Counted from the stretch's first letter, positions 50,970 through 59,470 are shown. The stretch: 64,000 nt of DNA from Hymenobacter sp. 15J16-1T3B (GCF_020711235.1 NZ_JAJFAV010000001.1:728804-792803); one strand, 5' to 3'. The notes: generated from the letters alone by a model not told the origin. Made by a program: numbers and translations.

Positions 50970-53144
50970 TTACCAGATCTTGGCGCGGTCGGCTTCGGCG
51001 CGCACCATTTTCTGGCCGGGCTGGCAACCGAAGGCTTGGTAGAACTCCGGCATGTTCATCAGCGGGCCGATGGTGCGGTACTGGCCGGGGGAGTGCGGGT
51101 CGGTGAGGATCTGCTGGCGCAGGGCTTCGGGGCGGATGTTGGTGCGGCGCAGCTGGGCCCAGGCCAGGAAAAAGCGCTGCTCGGGCGTGAAGCCGTCGAT
51201 TTTGGGGCGCGGGCCGTTGCCGTAAGTTGTTTGCAGCTGCTTCTGCAGGGCGCCGTACACGATGGTCAGCCCGGCAAAGTCGGCCAGGTTTTCGCCCATG
51301 GTGAGCTTGCCGTTCACGTGTACCGAATCGAGCGGGGAGAAGGCGTCGTACTGGCGGCCCACCACGGCGGCGCGGCGGTTAAACTCGTCGTTGTCGGCCT
51401 GGGTCCACCAGTCGCGTAGGTTGCCGGCCGCGTCGTACTGCCGGCCCTGGTCGTCGAAGCCGTGGGTCATTTCGTGGCCCATCACCCCGCCGATGGCCCC
51501 GTAGTTCACCGCGTCGTCGGCGTCGGGGTTGAAGAACGGAGGCTGCAGGTAGCCGGCCGGAAACACGATTTCGTTCATCGGCGGGTTGTAGTAGGCATTC
51601 ACCGTGGGCGGCGTCATGCCCCACTCGTTGCGGTCGATGGGCTGGCCGAGGTGGCGGACATTGTCGCGGAAGTCCCACTGGCGGGCAGCCAGCAGGTTCT
51701 GCAGATACGACTCGCGCGAGATGGTAAGGGCCGAGTAATCCTTCCACACGTCGGGGTAGCCGATTTTGACGCGCAGGGCGTTGAGCTTTTTCAGCGCTTC
51801 TTCTTTGGTGGCCGGGCTCATCCAGGTGTTGGTCTGGATGTGGTCGGCCATGGAGGCTTTCACGTTGGCCACCATTTCCAGGGCCTTGGCCTTGGCGCGG
51901 GGCGGGAAGGCCTCGTCCACGTACAGCTGCCCAAAGGCTTCGCCGAGGTAGTTGTCGGTGGCGGCCAGCATGCGCTTCCAGCGCACGGTCTGCGTTTTGG
52001 CCCCGCCCAGCACCTGCTGAAAGCGGAATGCCTCGTCGACGTAAGCCTTGGGCAGGCCGCTGGTGGCCGTGCGTACCAGGTGCCAGCGCAGGTAGGTTTT
52101 CTGGTCGGCCACGGGCTCGGCCTGCACCAGCTTGTTGACCTCATCCAAGAAGGCGGGCTGGCCGATTACTAACGGCTGGTTCTTAGACCAGTTTTTGATT
52201 TCGGAATCGAGCACTGGACGATCAAACGGCTCGATTATGATTGGAGCCACAAGCTTCAATGCACTAAGCAGGCGCGGCAGCTCAAGGTGCGGGTAGCGCT
52301 TGGCAGCCGCGGCGGCTGTCATCTTGTTGTAGTTGCTCTGCGGGTCGCGCAGCTCTACGCGGGTACGTGACGCCTTGGCCAGGCGGGTTTCGAGGCGCTC
52401 GACCACCTCGGCGTTTTTCTTGGCCGTGGCCTCGTTGTCGCCGAGCAGCTGGAAGGTGTTGCGCAGGTAGGTGCGGTAGGCCTCGCGGATTTTCTTGCTC
52501 CGCTCGTCGTCCTTGAGGTAGTAGTCGCGGTCGGGCAGCGTGAGGCCGCCCTGCGACATGCCCACGATGTACTGCGCGGAGTTTTTCTCGTCCACTTCCA
52601 CGCCGATGTTGAAGTAGGCGCCGGTTTGCAGCATTTTCTGGTGGGCCAGCGCCTCGACGAGGCCGCGACGGTCCTTCACGGCGGCCACGCGGGCCAGCTC
52701 GGGCTGCAGGTATTTCAGCCCGGCCGCTTCGATGGCCGCGGTATCCATAGCCGAGGCGTAGAAGTCGCCGACTTTCTGGGCGTTGGAGCCCTTGGCGGCG
52801 TTCTTATTGGCGGCCGCTTCGTCGAGAATGCGGCGCATCAGGGCCTGGTTGCGGTCTTGCAGCAGGTTGCGCGGGCCCCAGCTGGAGGCGTAGCCGGGGA
52901 TGGGGTTGGCCTTGAGCCAGGCCCCGCCGGCAAACTGGAAAAAGTCCTCGCAGGGCGACGCGGAGCGGTCGATGTCGGCCAGGTCGATGCTGAGGCCGCG
53001 GACGGCGGGTTCGGCGGTCGGGGCCGCCGCGGTGGTCGGCGCCGGGGTGGTGGTAGCGGCCGGGGGCGCAGAGGCCGCGCAACCGCCGAGGGCCAGCAGG
53101 CCGGCGGCCGTGGCCAGGCGCGGAAGCAGGGTAAAGGTGTTCAT
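50970..53144 (-). CDS. M13-family (neprilysin-like) metallopeptidase, lipoprotein
   Basis: A 724-residue exported zinc peptidase. Signal with lipobox LLALGGC, an Ala/Thr/Pro linker, then the M13 fold: FFQFAGGAWLKANPIPGYAS near the start, TVNAYYNPPMNEIVFPAG (substrate-binding NAYY), zinc motif H557-EMT-H561 in GGVMGHEMTHGFDD, and the third ligand in TMGENLADFAGL. The C-terminal W of the ..RAKIW ending is as in the family (CxxW/RxxxW type). It should degrade short peptides in the periplasm or at the surface. The full length is intact. Confidence 0.93.
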   Translation of the reverse strand: MNTFTLLPRLATAAGLLALGGCAASAPPAATTTPAPTTAAAPTAEPAVRGLSIDLADIDRSASPCEDFFQFAGGAWLKANPIPGYASSWGPRNLLQDRNQALMRRILDEAAANKNAAKGSNAQKVGDFYASAMDTAAIEAAGLKYLQPELARVAAVKDRRGLVEALAHQKMLQTGAYFNIGVEVDEKNSAQYIVGMSQGGLTLPDRDYYLKDDERSKKIREAYRTYLRNTFQLLGDNEATAKKNAEVVERLETRLAKASRTRVELRDPQSNYNKMTAAAAAKRYPHLELPRLLSALKLVAPIIIEPFDRPVLDSEIKNWSKNQPLVIGQPAFLDEVNKLVQAEPVADQKTYLRWHLVRTATSGLPKAYVDEAFRFQQVLGGAKTQTVRWKRMLAATDNYLGEAFGQLYVDEAFPPRAKAKALEMVANVKASMADHIQTNTWMSPATKEEALKKLNALRVKIGYPDVWKDYSALTISRESYLQNLLAARQWDFRDNVRHLGQPIDRNEWGMTPPTVNAYYNPPMNEIVFPAGYLQPPFFNPDADDAVNYGAIGGVMGHEMTHGFDDQGRQYDAAGNLRDWWTQADNDEFNRRAAVVGRQYDAFSPLDSVHVNGKLTMGENLADFAGLTIVYGALQKQLQTTYGNGPRPKIDGFTPEQRFFLAWAQLRRTNIRPEALRQQILTDPHSPGQYRTIGPLMNMPEFYQAFGCQPGQKMVRAEADRAKIW

Positions 53145-53305
53145 GGGCTGAGGGGAATCAGGGAAAGCGGAAGGTAGGCAAGGATGCGAAAGACTGCGCC
53201 CGGCCGGCCGGGCTGCATTGCCGGCCCGGGGCGCAATTCCGTGCCGGGATGGCGCACGCAGTGCTTATCTTGCCCGGTAAACGCTGCCCCACTCCGACCG
53301 CTCGC

Positions 53306-53752
53306 ATGAAACACGCTGTACTCGTCGCGCTTTCCTTGTTGCTCACCGCCGGCGCGGCCCGCGCCCAGACGCCGGCCGGCCCCGCCGCTACGGCCGCGGT
53401 GCCCACCGCCGTCGAAACCGACTTTCTGGCCGTGGCCAACGCCGCCGCCGGGCTGATGAAGCGCCTGATGGCCCAGCCCGCCACCGCTGCCGCCGAGGCC
53501 CCGCTGTTGCGCGAGTGCAACGCCCTGTGCCTGCGCGGGCGGCGCGTCACGCCGGCCTACGCGCAGTGGCTGCGCGGCCTCTCGCGGCCGGAGCTGCAAA
53601 CGGCCGTGCAGCATCTCAAAGCCAGCGCCTTCGTGCAGTACTTCGGCCCCTTGCAGTACGACCCACAGTTCGAGGCCCGCTACAAGCGCAGCCCCGCCGC
53701 CGCGGACATGATGCTGGCCCTGCTCAACGCCCTAGACTTCGAGCGGCAGTAG
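53306..53752 (+). CDS. Secreted hypothetical protein
   Basis: A 148-residue protein: signal peptide MKHAVLVALSLLLTAGAA to ARAQ, then a helical domain with two Cys close together (LLRECNALCLRGRRVTPAYA) and a Trp/Leu-rich helix (QWLRGLSRPELQTAVQHLKA). No family was recognised. The start at 53306 is set by the signal peptide. It is divergent from the M13 peptidase gene, 161 bp away. Confidence 0.65.
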   Translation: MKHAVLVALSLLLTAGAARAQTPAGPAATAAVPTAVETDFLAVANAAAGLMKRLMAQPATAAAEAPLLRECNALCLRGRRVTPAYAQWLRGLSRPELQTAVQHLKASAFVQYFGPLQYDPQFEARYKRSPAAADMMLALLNALDFERQ

Positions 53753-53908
53753 GAGCCTAGCCAGCTTGCGGCGGTGCGGCTCATGATTACCTTGCCGCAC
53801 CGCCTCCCCTGTTCCTGCTACCCCCCTATTGCCAGCTGCCCACGTTGTACTCCCGAAATCGGGGTGCGCCGGCCGCTGGCTTTGTATTTATCCTAACTCC
53901 GCATTCCG

Positions 53909-54466
53909 ATGAAACGCCTATTCCTCTACGCCCCCCTGCTACTGCTGACTCAGTGTTCTAAGTGCAAGGACGGTCCGCAACCCAAGAACCCAGAAGACGC
54001 GCTGCCGCCGGCCACGCAGGAGGGTAAAAACACGTTAGGCTGCCTCATCAACGGCCAGCCCTGGACACCCAAGGGGCACCGAGGCAGCGTGCCCAACTTC
54101 TACGTCTGGTATGACCCTTCCTACGCCGGCGGGGCTATTGACATACGCACCTACCGATACCCTAAGTCCGGCGACAGCCGCAGTCAATATATTGCCTTTG
54201 GTGGCGGTGGTGTTGCGCAAGCCGGGACTTACTTAATCGGCGACAATGGCCTGCAAGCATACATAAGTGATGAATTCAAAGCCCAAGGATGCCAAGACGT
54301 CCAGTCGGATGATCCTTGGTCAACGGTGTATTGCCGGGGGCAGCTGCTTATCACGCGCCTGGACGTAGCAGCGGGCGTGGTTTCGGGCACGTTCGGGTTC
54401 GTGCTTGCCAAGCCGGGCTGCGACACCATTAAGGTCACCCAGGGGCGCTTCGACCGCAAGCTTTGA
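53909..54466 (+). CDS. DUF6252-like lipoprotein
   Basis: A 185-residue lipoprotein: signal MKRLFLYAPLLLLTQC with the lipidated Cys at about residue 16. The mature domain starts with the characteristic ATQEGKNTLGCLINGQPWTP, shared by many Hymenobacter-type lipoproteins and resembling DUF6252. Beta-strand-rich sequence follows, with two further Cys (KAQGCQDVQ, STVYCRGQL) that may form a disulfide, and a closing GTFGFVL and ITQGRFD-like strand pair. Role unknown. GC is lower than in neighbours. Confidence 0.7.
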   Translation: MKRLFLYAPLLLLTQCSKCKDGPQPKNPEDALPPATQEGKNTLGCLINGQPWTPKGHRGSVPNFYVWYDPSYAGGAIDIRTYRYPKSGDSRSQYIAFGGGGVAQAGTYLIGDNGLQAYISDEFKAQGCQDVQSDDPWSTVYCRGQLLITRLDVAAGVVSGTFGFVLAKPGCDTIKVTQGRFDRKL

Positions 54467-54539
54467 TCATAAACAACGGTGACGACTGGACGGCACGGAC
54501 AAGGAAACGCAGGTAGGCGTCTCTACGATGAGCGGCTTG

Positions 54540-55628
54540 CTACTCGTTCATCACCCGGTCCTGATGGGTGATGGATTCGAGGTGAATGGCGTCGAGCAGG
54601 CGGTGGATGAAGCCGGCGCTCAGGCCCAATTTGGCCCCTTTTTGCACGCCGCGGTCCACGATTTCCTGCCAGCGGCCGGGCTGCAGAATGGTGATGTTGT
54701 TGTCCTTCTTGTAGCGCCCGATCTGCTCGGCGACCTGCATGCGCTTGCTCAGCAGCTGCAGAATCTCGTCGTCGAGGTGGTTGATTCGCTCGCGCAGCTG
54801 GGCCAGAGCGGTGAGGAACTCCTGCCGGTCGGTGGTTTCGCGGCGCCAGATGAGCGCGTCGAGCAGCGCGGCCAGGGCCTCGGGCGTGACCTGCTGGGCC
54901 GCGTCGCTCCAGGCCGCGTCGGGCTCTTGGTGGGCTTCGATCATCAGGCCGTCGAAATCGAGGTCGGCAGCCTGCTGGGCCAGGCCGGGCAGCAGCTCGC
55001 GGCGGCCGGCAATGTGGCTAGGGTCGCTGAGGATGGGCAGCTCGGGGAAGCGGCGCTTCATCTCGATGGGCAGGTGCCACATGGGCGCGTTGCGGAATTC
55101 CGTCTGCCCGTAGCTGCTGAAGCCGCGGTGAATCAGGCCCAGGTGCTCCACGCCCACCTTGCGCAGGCGCTCCACGGCGCCCGACCACAACTCCACATCG
55201 GGGTTGAGCGGGTTTTTGATGAGCACCGGCACTTCCACCCCGCGCAGGGCGGCGGCCACTTCCTGCACCGAAAAGGGGTTGACCGTCGTGCGCGCGCCCA
55301 GCCAAAGCACGTCCACGCCGAAGGCCAAGCAGTCCTCCACGTGCTTGGCCGTGGCCACTTCCACGGCCACGGGCAGGCCGGTCAGCTCCCGGGCGCGCAC
55401 CAGCCAGGGCAGCCCCTTCGTGCCGATGCCCTCGAACAGGCCCGGCTTGGTGCGCGGCTTCCAGATGCCGGCGCGCAGCATGTTCACGCGCCCGGTCTGG
55501 GCCAGGCGCTGGCAGGTATCTAGCACCTGGGCCTCGGTTTCGGCCGAGCACGGCCCGGCAATGACCAGGGGCTTGTCGGCAAGGAGCGGGTTGGTTTTCG
55601 TGGGGGCGGAAGCGGGCGTGGGGTTCAT
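54540..55628 (-). CDS. Bifunctional DAHP synthase / chorismate mutase
   Basis: A 362-residue cytoplasmic enzyme, last gene of the Phe/Tyr operon. The N-terminal DAHP synthase (about 20-265) is the I-beta/KDO8P-like type: VIAGPCSAE (25-30), IWKPRTKPGLFEGIGTKGL, LWLGARTTVNPFSVQEVA and ILSDPSHIAGRR. The C-terminal AroQ chorismate mutase (about 270-360) has LREINHLDD-type helix 1 (LRERINHLDDEILQLLSKRM) and IGRYKKDNNI. It therefore supplies the first shikimate step and the step to prephenate. The start at 55628 fits; the 330-bp gap upstream holds a repeat element. Confidence 0.93.
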   Translation of the reverse strand: MNPTPASAPTKTNPLLADKPLVIAGPCSAETEAQVLDTCQRLAQTGRVNMLRAGIWKPRTKPGLFEGIGTKGLPWLVRARELTGLPVAVEVATAKHVEDCLAFGVDVLWLGARTTVNPFSVQEVAAALRGVEVPVLIKNPLNPDVELWSGAVERLRKVGVEHLGLIHRGFSSYGQTEFRNAPMWHLPIEMKRRFPELPILSDPSHIAGRRELLPGLAQQAADLDFDGLMIEAHQEPDAAWSDAAQQVTPEALAALLDALIWRRETTDRQEFLTALAQLRERINHLDDEILQLLSKRMQVAEQIGRYKKDNNITILQPGRWQEIVDRGVQKGAKLGLSAGFIHRLLDAIHLESITHQDRVMNE

Positions 55629-55730
55629 GGCTATTGAGGCAGAATTGATGACGAGGGAAGTGAAGAGAGCCGCGGGGGCTGTGGCGCCTAATTGACTTGG
55701 CTGGTGTCGGTTGCTGGGCGGTTGTCGGCC

Positions 55731-55925
55731 TGTCATCCTGAGCCTGTCATCCTGAGCCTGTCGTACGGCGTAGCCGAAAGGCCTTCTTCGCACCCTGCGC
55801 CGGCGCTGAAGTCCGGCTACTCAGGTTCTGACAAAGGGCGGTGGCGGCTACGCGTGGCGGTTGGTGCAGGGCTGGCGAGAGGTGCTTGACTACGCCGACC
55901 TTCGGTTCGCTATGCTCAGGATGAC
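55731..55925. repeat. GTCATCCTGAGC-ended repeat element inside the Phe/Tyr operon
   Basis: The left side has a perfect 14-bp unit (TGTCATCCTGAGCC) twice in tandem at 55731-55758. The right end is 55899-55925, whose inverse begins GTCATCCTGAGCATAGCGAA. The terminal 12 bp are perfect inverted repeats. It shares its ends with 24214-24413. Interior non-coding. It lies between tyrA and the DAHP synthase gene. Confidence 0.7.
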
Positions 55926-55958
55926 GGGTTTGAGCGTGTGGATTCCAGCTGCACCGGC

Positions 55959-56804
55959 TCACTTGATGATTCGGCGGATGTGGTTGGCCTGCTCGATGAG
56001 CTGGGCGAAGGCGGCGTAGTCTTCCTGCTGCAGCAGCTCGCGCATGCGGTGGAGCTGGTGCAAGTGCTCGTCGAGCACGTCGAGCACGTTCAGGCGGTTT
56101 TGGCGGAAGATGGGTACCCACATGGCGGGCGAGCTTTTCGCCAGCCGCACGGTGGAGGCAAAGCCCCCGCTGGCCAGATCGAAAATGCGCTGCTCCTCCT
56201 GCTCCTTTTCCAGCACCGTGAGGGCCAGGGCAAAGGAGGTGATGTGCGAAATGTGCGAGACGTAGGCCGTGTGCACGTCGTGGTCGGCCGCGTCGAGGTA
56301 GACCAGGCGCATGGGCAGCTGGTGAAACAGCGTTTCCACTCGCTGCAGTGCGTTCGGGTCGCTGCCCGCGGCGTCGCAGATGACCAGGGTGCGGCCCGCA
56401 AACAGCTCGGCCGTGGCGGCTTCGGGGCCGGAGTACTCGGTGCCGGCCATGGGGTGCACCGCCACGAAGCGGCCCCGGCGCGGGTGCCCGGCCACGGCGG
56501 CCAGCAGGGCGGCCTTGGTCGAGCCTGCGTCGATGACGATTTGGCGCGCCGTCACCAGGTCGAGCACCCGGGGCAGCAGCGTGAGCAGCCCGTCGACGGG
56601 CACGGCCGCCACGACGAGGTCGGCCGGGGCCACGGCGGCCGCCAGGTCGGACTGGGCTTCGTCGATGAGGCCCAGAGCCAGGGCTTTTTGCAGGTGCGCC
56701 GGGTTCTGGTCGACGCCGATGACGTGGCTGGCCAGGCCCTGCTGCTTCAGGCTCAGGGCCAAGGAGCCGCCGATAAGCCCCACGCCGATTACGGTTACTA
56801 TCAT
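55959..56804 (-). CDS. tyrA: Prephenate dehydrogenase
   Basis: A 281-residue NAD(P)-dependent enzyme converting prephenate to 4-hydroxyphenylpyruvate for Tyr. The Rossmann loop GVGLIGGSLA is at residues 7-16. The substrate-site region VAVHPMAGTEYSGPEAA carries the conserved His and Gly. The helical dimerisation domain holds DHDVHTAYVSHISHITSFAL with the second catalytic-region His. No ACT or chorismate mutase domain is fused. It sits 42 bp downstream of the aminotransferase gene in the operon. Confidence 0.93.
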   Translation of the reverse strand: MIVTVIGVGLIGGSLALSLKQQGLASHVIGVDQNPAHLQKALALGLIDEAQSDLAAAVAPADLVVAAVPVDGLLTLLPRVLDLVTARQIVIDAGSTKAALLAAVAGHPRRGRFVAVHPMAGTEYSGPEAATAELFAGRTLVICDAAGSDPNALQRVETLFHQLPMRLVYLDAADHDVHTAYVSHISHITSFALALTVLEKEQEEQRIFDLASGGFASTVRLAKSSPAMWVPIFRQNRLNVLDVLDEHLHQLHRMRELLQQEDYAAFAQLIEQANHIRRIIK

Positions 56805-56846
56805 GGCAGTAGCGCGGGCCGGAGCCCGCGTTGTTACAGGACGAAA

Positions 56847-58061
56847 TCAGGAAATGGAAGCAGCGGCCACGGTTTCTTGGGCGGCTGTCAGCGCCAGCGG
56901 CCAGCCGGCTTCGGCCAGGCGCGCCTGCGCTTCCGTGAGCACCGCCGCGGGCTGGCACAGGCTGAGGCGCACGAAGCCGCTGCCGTTCGAGCCGAAAATG
57001 CCGCCGGGGGTGATGAACACCCGCGCCCGGGCCAGCACGGCGTCGCTGAGGGCGTAGCCGTCGGCGTACGCGGCGGGGACCCGGGCCCACACGAACAAGC
57101 CCACCTGCGCGGGGTCGTAGGTGCAGCCCAGCGCGTCGAGCAGGCCGAACACCTGCGTGCGGCGGGCGCGGTAGGTGGCGTTTAGCGCGGCCGACCACTC
57201 CGGGCCCAGTTGCAGGGCGGCCGCGGCGGCCAGCTGCACCGGCAGGAACATGCCCGAATCCATGTTGCTCTTGAAGCGCAGCACCTGCTGCAAGAGGTCG
57301 GCGCGGCCGGCCAGCAGGCCCACCCGCCAGCCCGCCAGGTTGTGCGACTTGCTCAGCGAGTTTAGCTCCAGGCTTACTGCGCGGGCACCGGGCACGGCCA
57401 GCAAACTCAGCGGCTCGTCGTTGAGAATGAAGCTGTAAGGGTTGTCGTGCACCAGCAGGATGCTGTGCTCTCGGGCAAAGGCCACCAGTTCGGCCAGCGC
57501 CGCCGCCGAGGCCCGGGCGCCGGTGGGCATGTGCGGGTAGTTCAGCCACATGAGCTTCACGCGGCTCAGGTCGCGGCGGGCCAGGGCCGGCAGGTCGGGC
57601 AGCCAGCCATTGTCGGCGGTCAGGTCGTAGTCGACGGGCGTGGCGCCGCTGAGCTGCACGGCGGCGCGGTAGGTGGGGTAGCCGGGGTTGGGAATCAGCG
57701 CTTCGTCGCCGGGCTGCAGGAAGGTCATGCACACGTGCACGATGCCCTCCTTGCAGCCGAGCAGCGGCAGTACTTCGGTTTCGGGGTCCAGCGCCACGCC
57801 GTAGCTGCGCTGGTACCACTCGGCCGCGGCCTGGCGCAGGGCCGGCACTCCCTTGTAGCTCTGGTAGGCGTGGGCGTCGGGGCGCTGGGCGGCGGCCGTC
57901 AGCGCCTCCACCACGCTGGGGTGGGGCGGCAAATCGGGGCTGCCGATGCCCAGGTTGATAACACGGGCGCCGGCCCGGTTCAGCGCCTCGATTTCGCGCA
58001 GCTTCTGCGAGAAGTAGTACTCCTGAATGGGCGCCAGGCGCTCGGCTACGGGAATATTCAT
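56847..58061 (-). CDS. PLP-dependent aminotransferase (class I/II), probably aromatic
   Basis: A 404-residue fold-type I aminotransferase. The PLP Lys is K238 in SLSKSHNLAGWRVG. VINLGIGSPDLPPHPSVVE near the start, IPNPGYPTYRAA, MWLNYPHMPTGA and VRLSLC with the C-terminal Arg region complete the family set. In this operon it most plausibly transaminates prephenate, phenylpyruvate or hydroxyphenylpyruvate; by sequence alone it is also near LL-diaminopimelate and aspartate aminotransferases. MPTGA replaces the usual NPTGA. Gaps are 40 bp to pheA and 42 bp to tyrA. Confidence 0.88.
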   Translation of the reverse strand: MNIPVAERLAPIQEYYFSQKLREIEALNRAGARVINLGIGSPDLPPHPSVVEALTAAAQRPDAHAYQSYKGVPALRQAAAEWYQRSYGVALDPETEVLPLLGCKEGIVHVCMTFLQPGDEALIPNPGYPTYRAAVQLSGATPVDYDLTADNGWLPDLPALARRDLSRVKLMWLNYPHMPTGARASAAALAELVAFAREHSILLVHDNPYSFILNDEPLSLLAVPGARAVSLELNSLSKSHNLAGWRVGLLAGRADLLQQVLRFKSNMDSGMFLPVQLAAAAALQLGPEWSAALNATYRARRTQVFGLLDALGCTYDPAQVGLFVWARVPAAYADGYALSDAVLARARVFITPGGIFGSNGSGFVRLSLCQPAAVLTEAQARLAEAGWPLALTAAQETVAAASIS

Positions 58062-58101
58062 GGTAGGGTGAGGTTGCTTTATTCGCTTAATAATCAACGG
58101 T

Positions 58102-58935
58102 TCAGTAGGTCTCGCCCTTGCGGTACACGCCGAGCACCCGCACGCTGGCGGCCGCCGCGTGTAGCTCGGCCAAGGCCTGCTCGAAGTCCTGAACCGCGTC
58201 GAATTCCAGGTCGGCGTGGAAGAAGTACTCCCAGGTAGTGCCGGGCCGCGGAAACGACTGCAGCTTGCTGAGGTTGATGCCGCGGGCGGCCACGCGCGTC
58301 AGCACCTCGGCCAGGGCTCCGCGGCGGTGTGCGGTGTGGAAGTACAGCGAGGCCTTGTTGGCGCCCGCCACCGGGGCGGCCTCGGCGGCGCGCTGCACCA
58401 CCAGAAAGCGGGTGTAGTTGTCGGCGGCCGCGTGGATGTCGGGCGCCACGATGTCGAGCCCGAACAGCTGGGCGGCCAGCTCGCCGGCCACCGCGGCCAC
58501 GCCCGTCAGCTCTTGCTCGCGGATGCGCTGGGCGCTCAGGGCCGTGTCCTCGGTCTCGACGAGGCGCCAGCGCGGGTGCAGGCCCAGAAAGCCGTGACAT
58601 TGCTGCAGGGCCATGGGGTGGGAGTGCACCTCGCGTAGGTCGGCCAGCGTCTGGCCCGGCAAGGCCATCAGGTGCTGGCGAATCTGCAGGTACACCTCCC
58701 CGGTGATGCGCAGGTCGGCTTGCTGCAGCAGGCGGTAGTTGGGCAAAATGCTCCCGGCAATGGAGTTTTCAATGGCCATCAGCCCGGTGGCGGCTTCGCC
58801 CGCCGTTACCTGCCGCACCACTTCGCCGAACGTGGCGCAGGGGCGCACGGCCCCGAGCTGCGGCCCGAAGTAGTGGCGGGCAGCTATCTGGTGGAAGCTG
58901 CCGGCAAAGCCTTGAATGGCAACGGAATGCGTCAT
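58102..58935 (-). CDS. pheA: Prephenate dehydratase
   Basis: A 277-residue enzyme making phenylpyruvate. The dehydratase part (1-190) has SVAIQGFAGSFHQIAARHYF, GLMAIENSIAGSILPNY and NYTRFLVV, where Thr of TRF is catalytic. The C-terminal ACT domain (about 195-277) has the Phe-binding RRGALAEVL element, while the usual ESRP motif reads QSFP, a form I associate with Bacteroidota enzymes. First structural gene of the operon; its start lies 12 bp downstream of the second attenuator terminator. Confidence 0.95.
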   Translation of the reverse strand: MTHSVAIQGFAGSFHQIAARHYFGPQLGAVRPCATFGEVVRQVTAGEAATGLMAIENSIAGSILPNYRLLQQADLRITGEVYLQIRQHLMALPGQTLADLREVHSHPMALQQCHGFLGLHPRWRLVETEDTALSAQRIREQELTGVAAVAGELAAQLFGLDIVAPDIHAAADNYTRFLVVQRAAEAAPVAGANKASLYFHTAHRRGALAEVLTRVAARGINLSKLQSFPRPGTTWEYFFHADLEFDAVQDFEQALAELHAAAASVRVLGVYRKGETY

Positions 58936-58947
58936 GCGAAGGGCAAT

Positions 58948-58976
58948 AAAAAAGGGCCTCCGCGCTGCGGGGCCCT
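58948..58976 (-). terminator. Attenuator terminator 2, just upstream of pheA
   Basis: On the minus strand AGGGCC-CCGC-agc-GCGG-a-GGCCCT (one bulge) followed by a U-run. Its 5' arm can instead pair with 59019-59027 (9 perfect bp, GCGGGGCCC with GGGCCCCGC), an antiterminator. Confidence 0.85.
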
Positions 58977-59002
58977 GGGGTGTGCTGGTCGGTGAGGTTG
59001 GC

Positions 59003-59083
59003 TCAGACTGCGCAAACGGGGCCCCGCTTCTTCCGGTAGAAGAAGTAATAAAAGCCGTAAAAAAAGCGGGCCGTGCGGAGCAT
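59003..59083 (-). CDS. Phe/Tyr leader peptide 2
   Basis: A 26-codon frame, starting MLRTAR and containing FFYGFYYFFY (nine aromatic of ten residues 7-16), then RKKRGPVCAV and a stop. The aromatic codons cover one arm of a 7-bp hairpin, CTTCTTC-N5-GAAGAAG (59027-59045). The other arm abuts the antiterminator segment 59019-59027. It lies between terminator 1 and terminator 2, 67 bp before pheA. Reading this as a ribosome-stalling leader peptide is an inference, but all expected elements are visible. Confidence 0.85.
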   Translation of the reverse strand: MLRTARFFYGFYYFFYRKKRGPVCAV

Positions 59084-59113
59084 GATGCGAAGAAAGCGGG
59101 TGGAAATTGGGCT

Positions 59114-59144
59114 AAAAAAAGCGCCTCCGGGGCAGGAGGCGCTT
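59114..59144 (-). terminator. Attenuator terminator 1
   Basis: A 10-bp perfect stem AAGCGCCTCC / GGAGGCGCTT, 6-nt loop, seven U. Its 5' side (59132-59140) can alternatively pair with 59177-59186 (GCAG-c-GAGGC with GCCTCCTGC, one bulge). Confidence 0.88.
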
Positions 59145-59185
59145 GTAAGATCAGGGGGTGATGCTGCTACAAAGAGGCCTCGCTG

Positions 59186-59245
59186 CTACGCGTGAGCGTA
59201 GTAGAAGTAGTAGCTAAAAAAGTACTGGGCCTGGGAAGTCAGCAT
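59186..59245 (-). CDS. Phe/Tyr leader peptide 1
   Basis: A 19-codon frame MLTSQAQ-YFFSYYFYY-AHA with five Tyr and three Phe in nine codons. Its last codons form a 6-bp hairpin CTACGC-N4-GCGTAG (59186-59201); the downstream arm adjoins the antiterminator strand 59177-59186. Terminator 1 follows 42 bp after the stop. A promoter-like TTG-N20-CATCTTTG lies just upstream. It has no other plausible role, and its Met is the only start in the frame close to the promoter. Confidence 0.88.
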   Translation of the reverse strand: MLTSQAQYFFSYYFYYAHA

Positions 59246-59269
59246 GGAGGTATTCGCGGTGGAATAAGC

Positions 59270-59300
59270 CAAAGATGGCGAAGCCTGCCGAGGAATCCAA
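59270..59300 (-). promoter_or_regulatory. Candidate promoter of the Phe/Tyr operon
   Basis: Minus-strand TTG (59300-59298), 20 bases, then CATCTTTG (59277-59270), one base off TAnnTTTG. Transcription would start some 15-20 bp before leader peptide 1. Confidence 0.6.
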
Positions 59301-59470
59301 GGTTTTTTTCGCGGCAAGGTGCCAGATTTGACTCCCGAACCTGGGCAGTTTCGCCGCTGAAAAACGGCTGGCGGACCCGCGCAAAACCGCCCAGACACGC
59401 AGCGACCCGCCAGAAGCGGGCCGTTGCGGAGGTGAGTGAATGGTGAGTGAGAAGGAAGCGGGCGGCGCGT

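Noticed and set aside
59186..59398. 70-codon version of leader peptide 1 starting at 59398
   Set aside because: The extra 51 residues lie upstream of the candidate promoter and show no conservation-like features; only the last 19 codons fit the attenuator layout.
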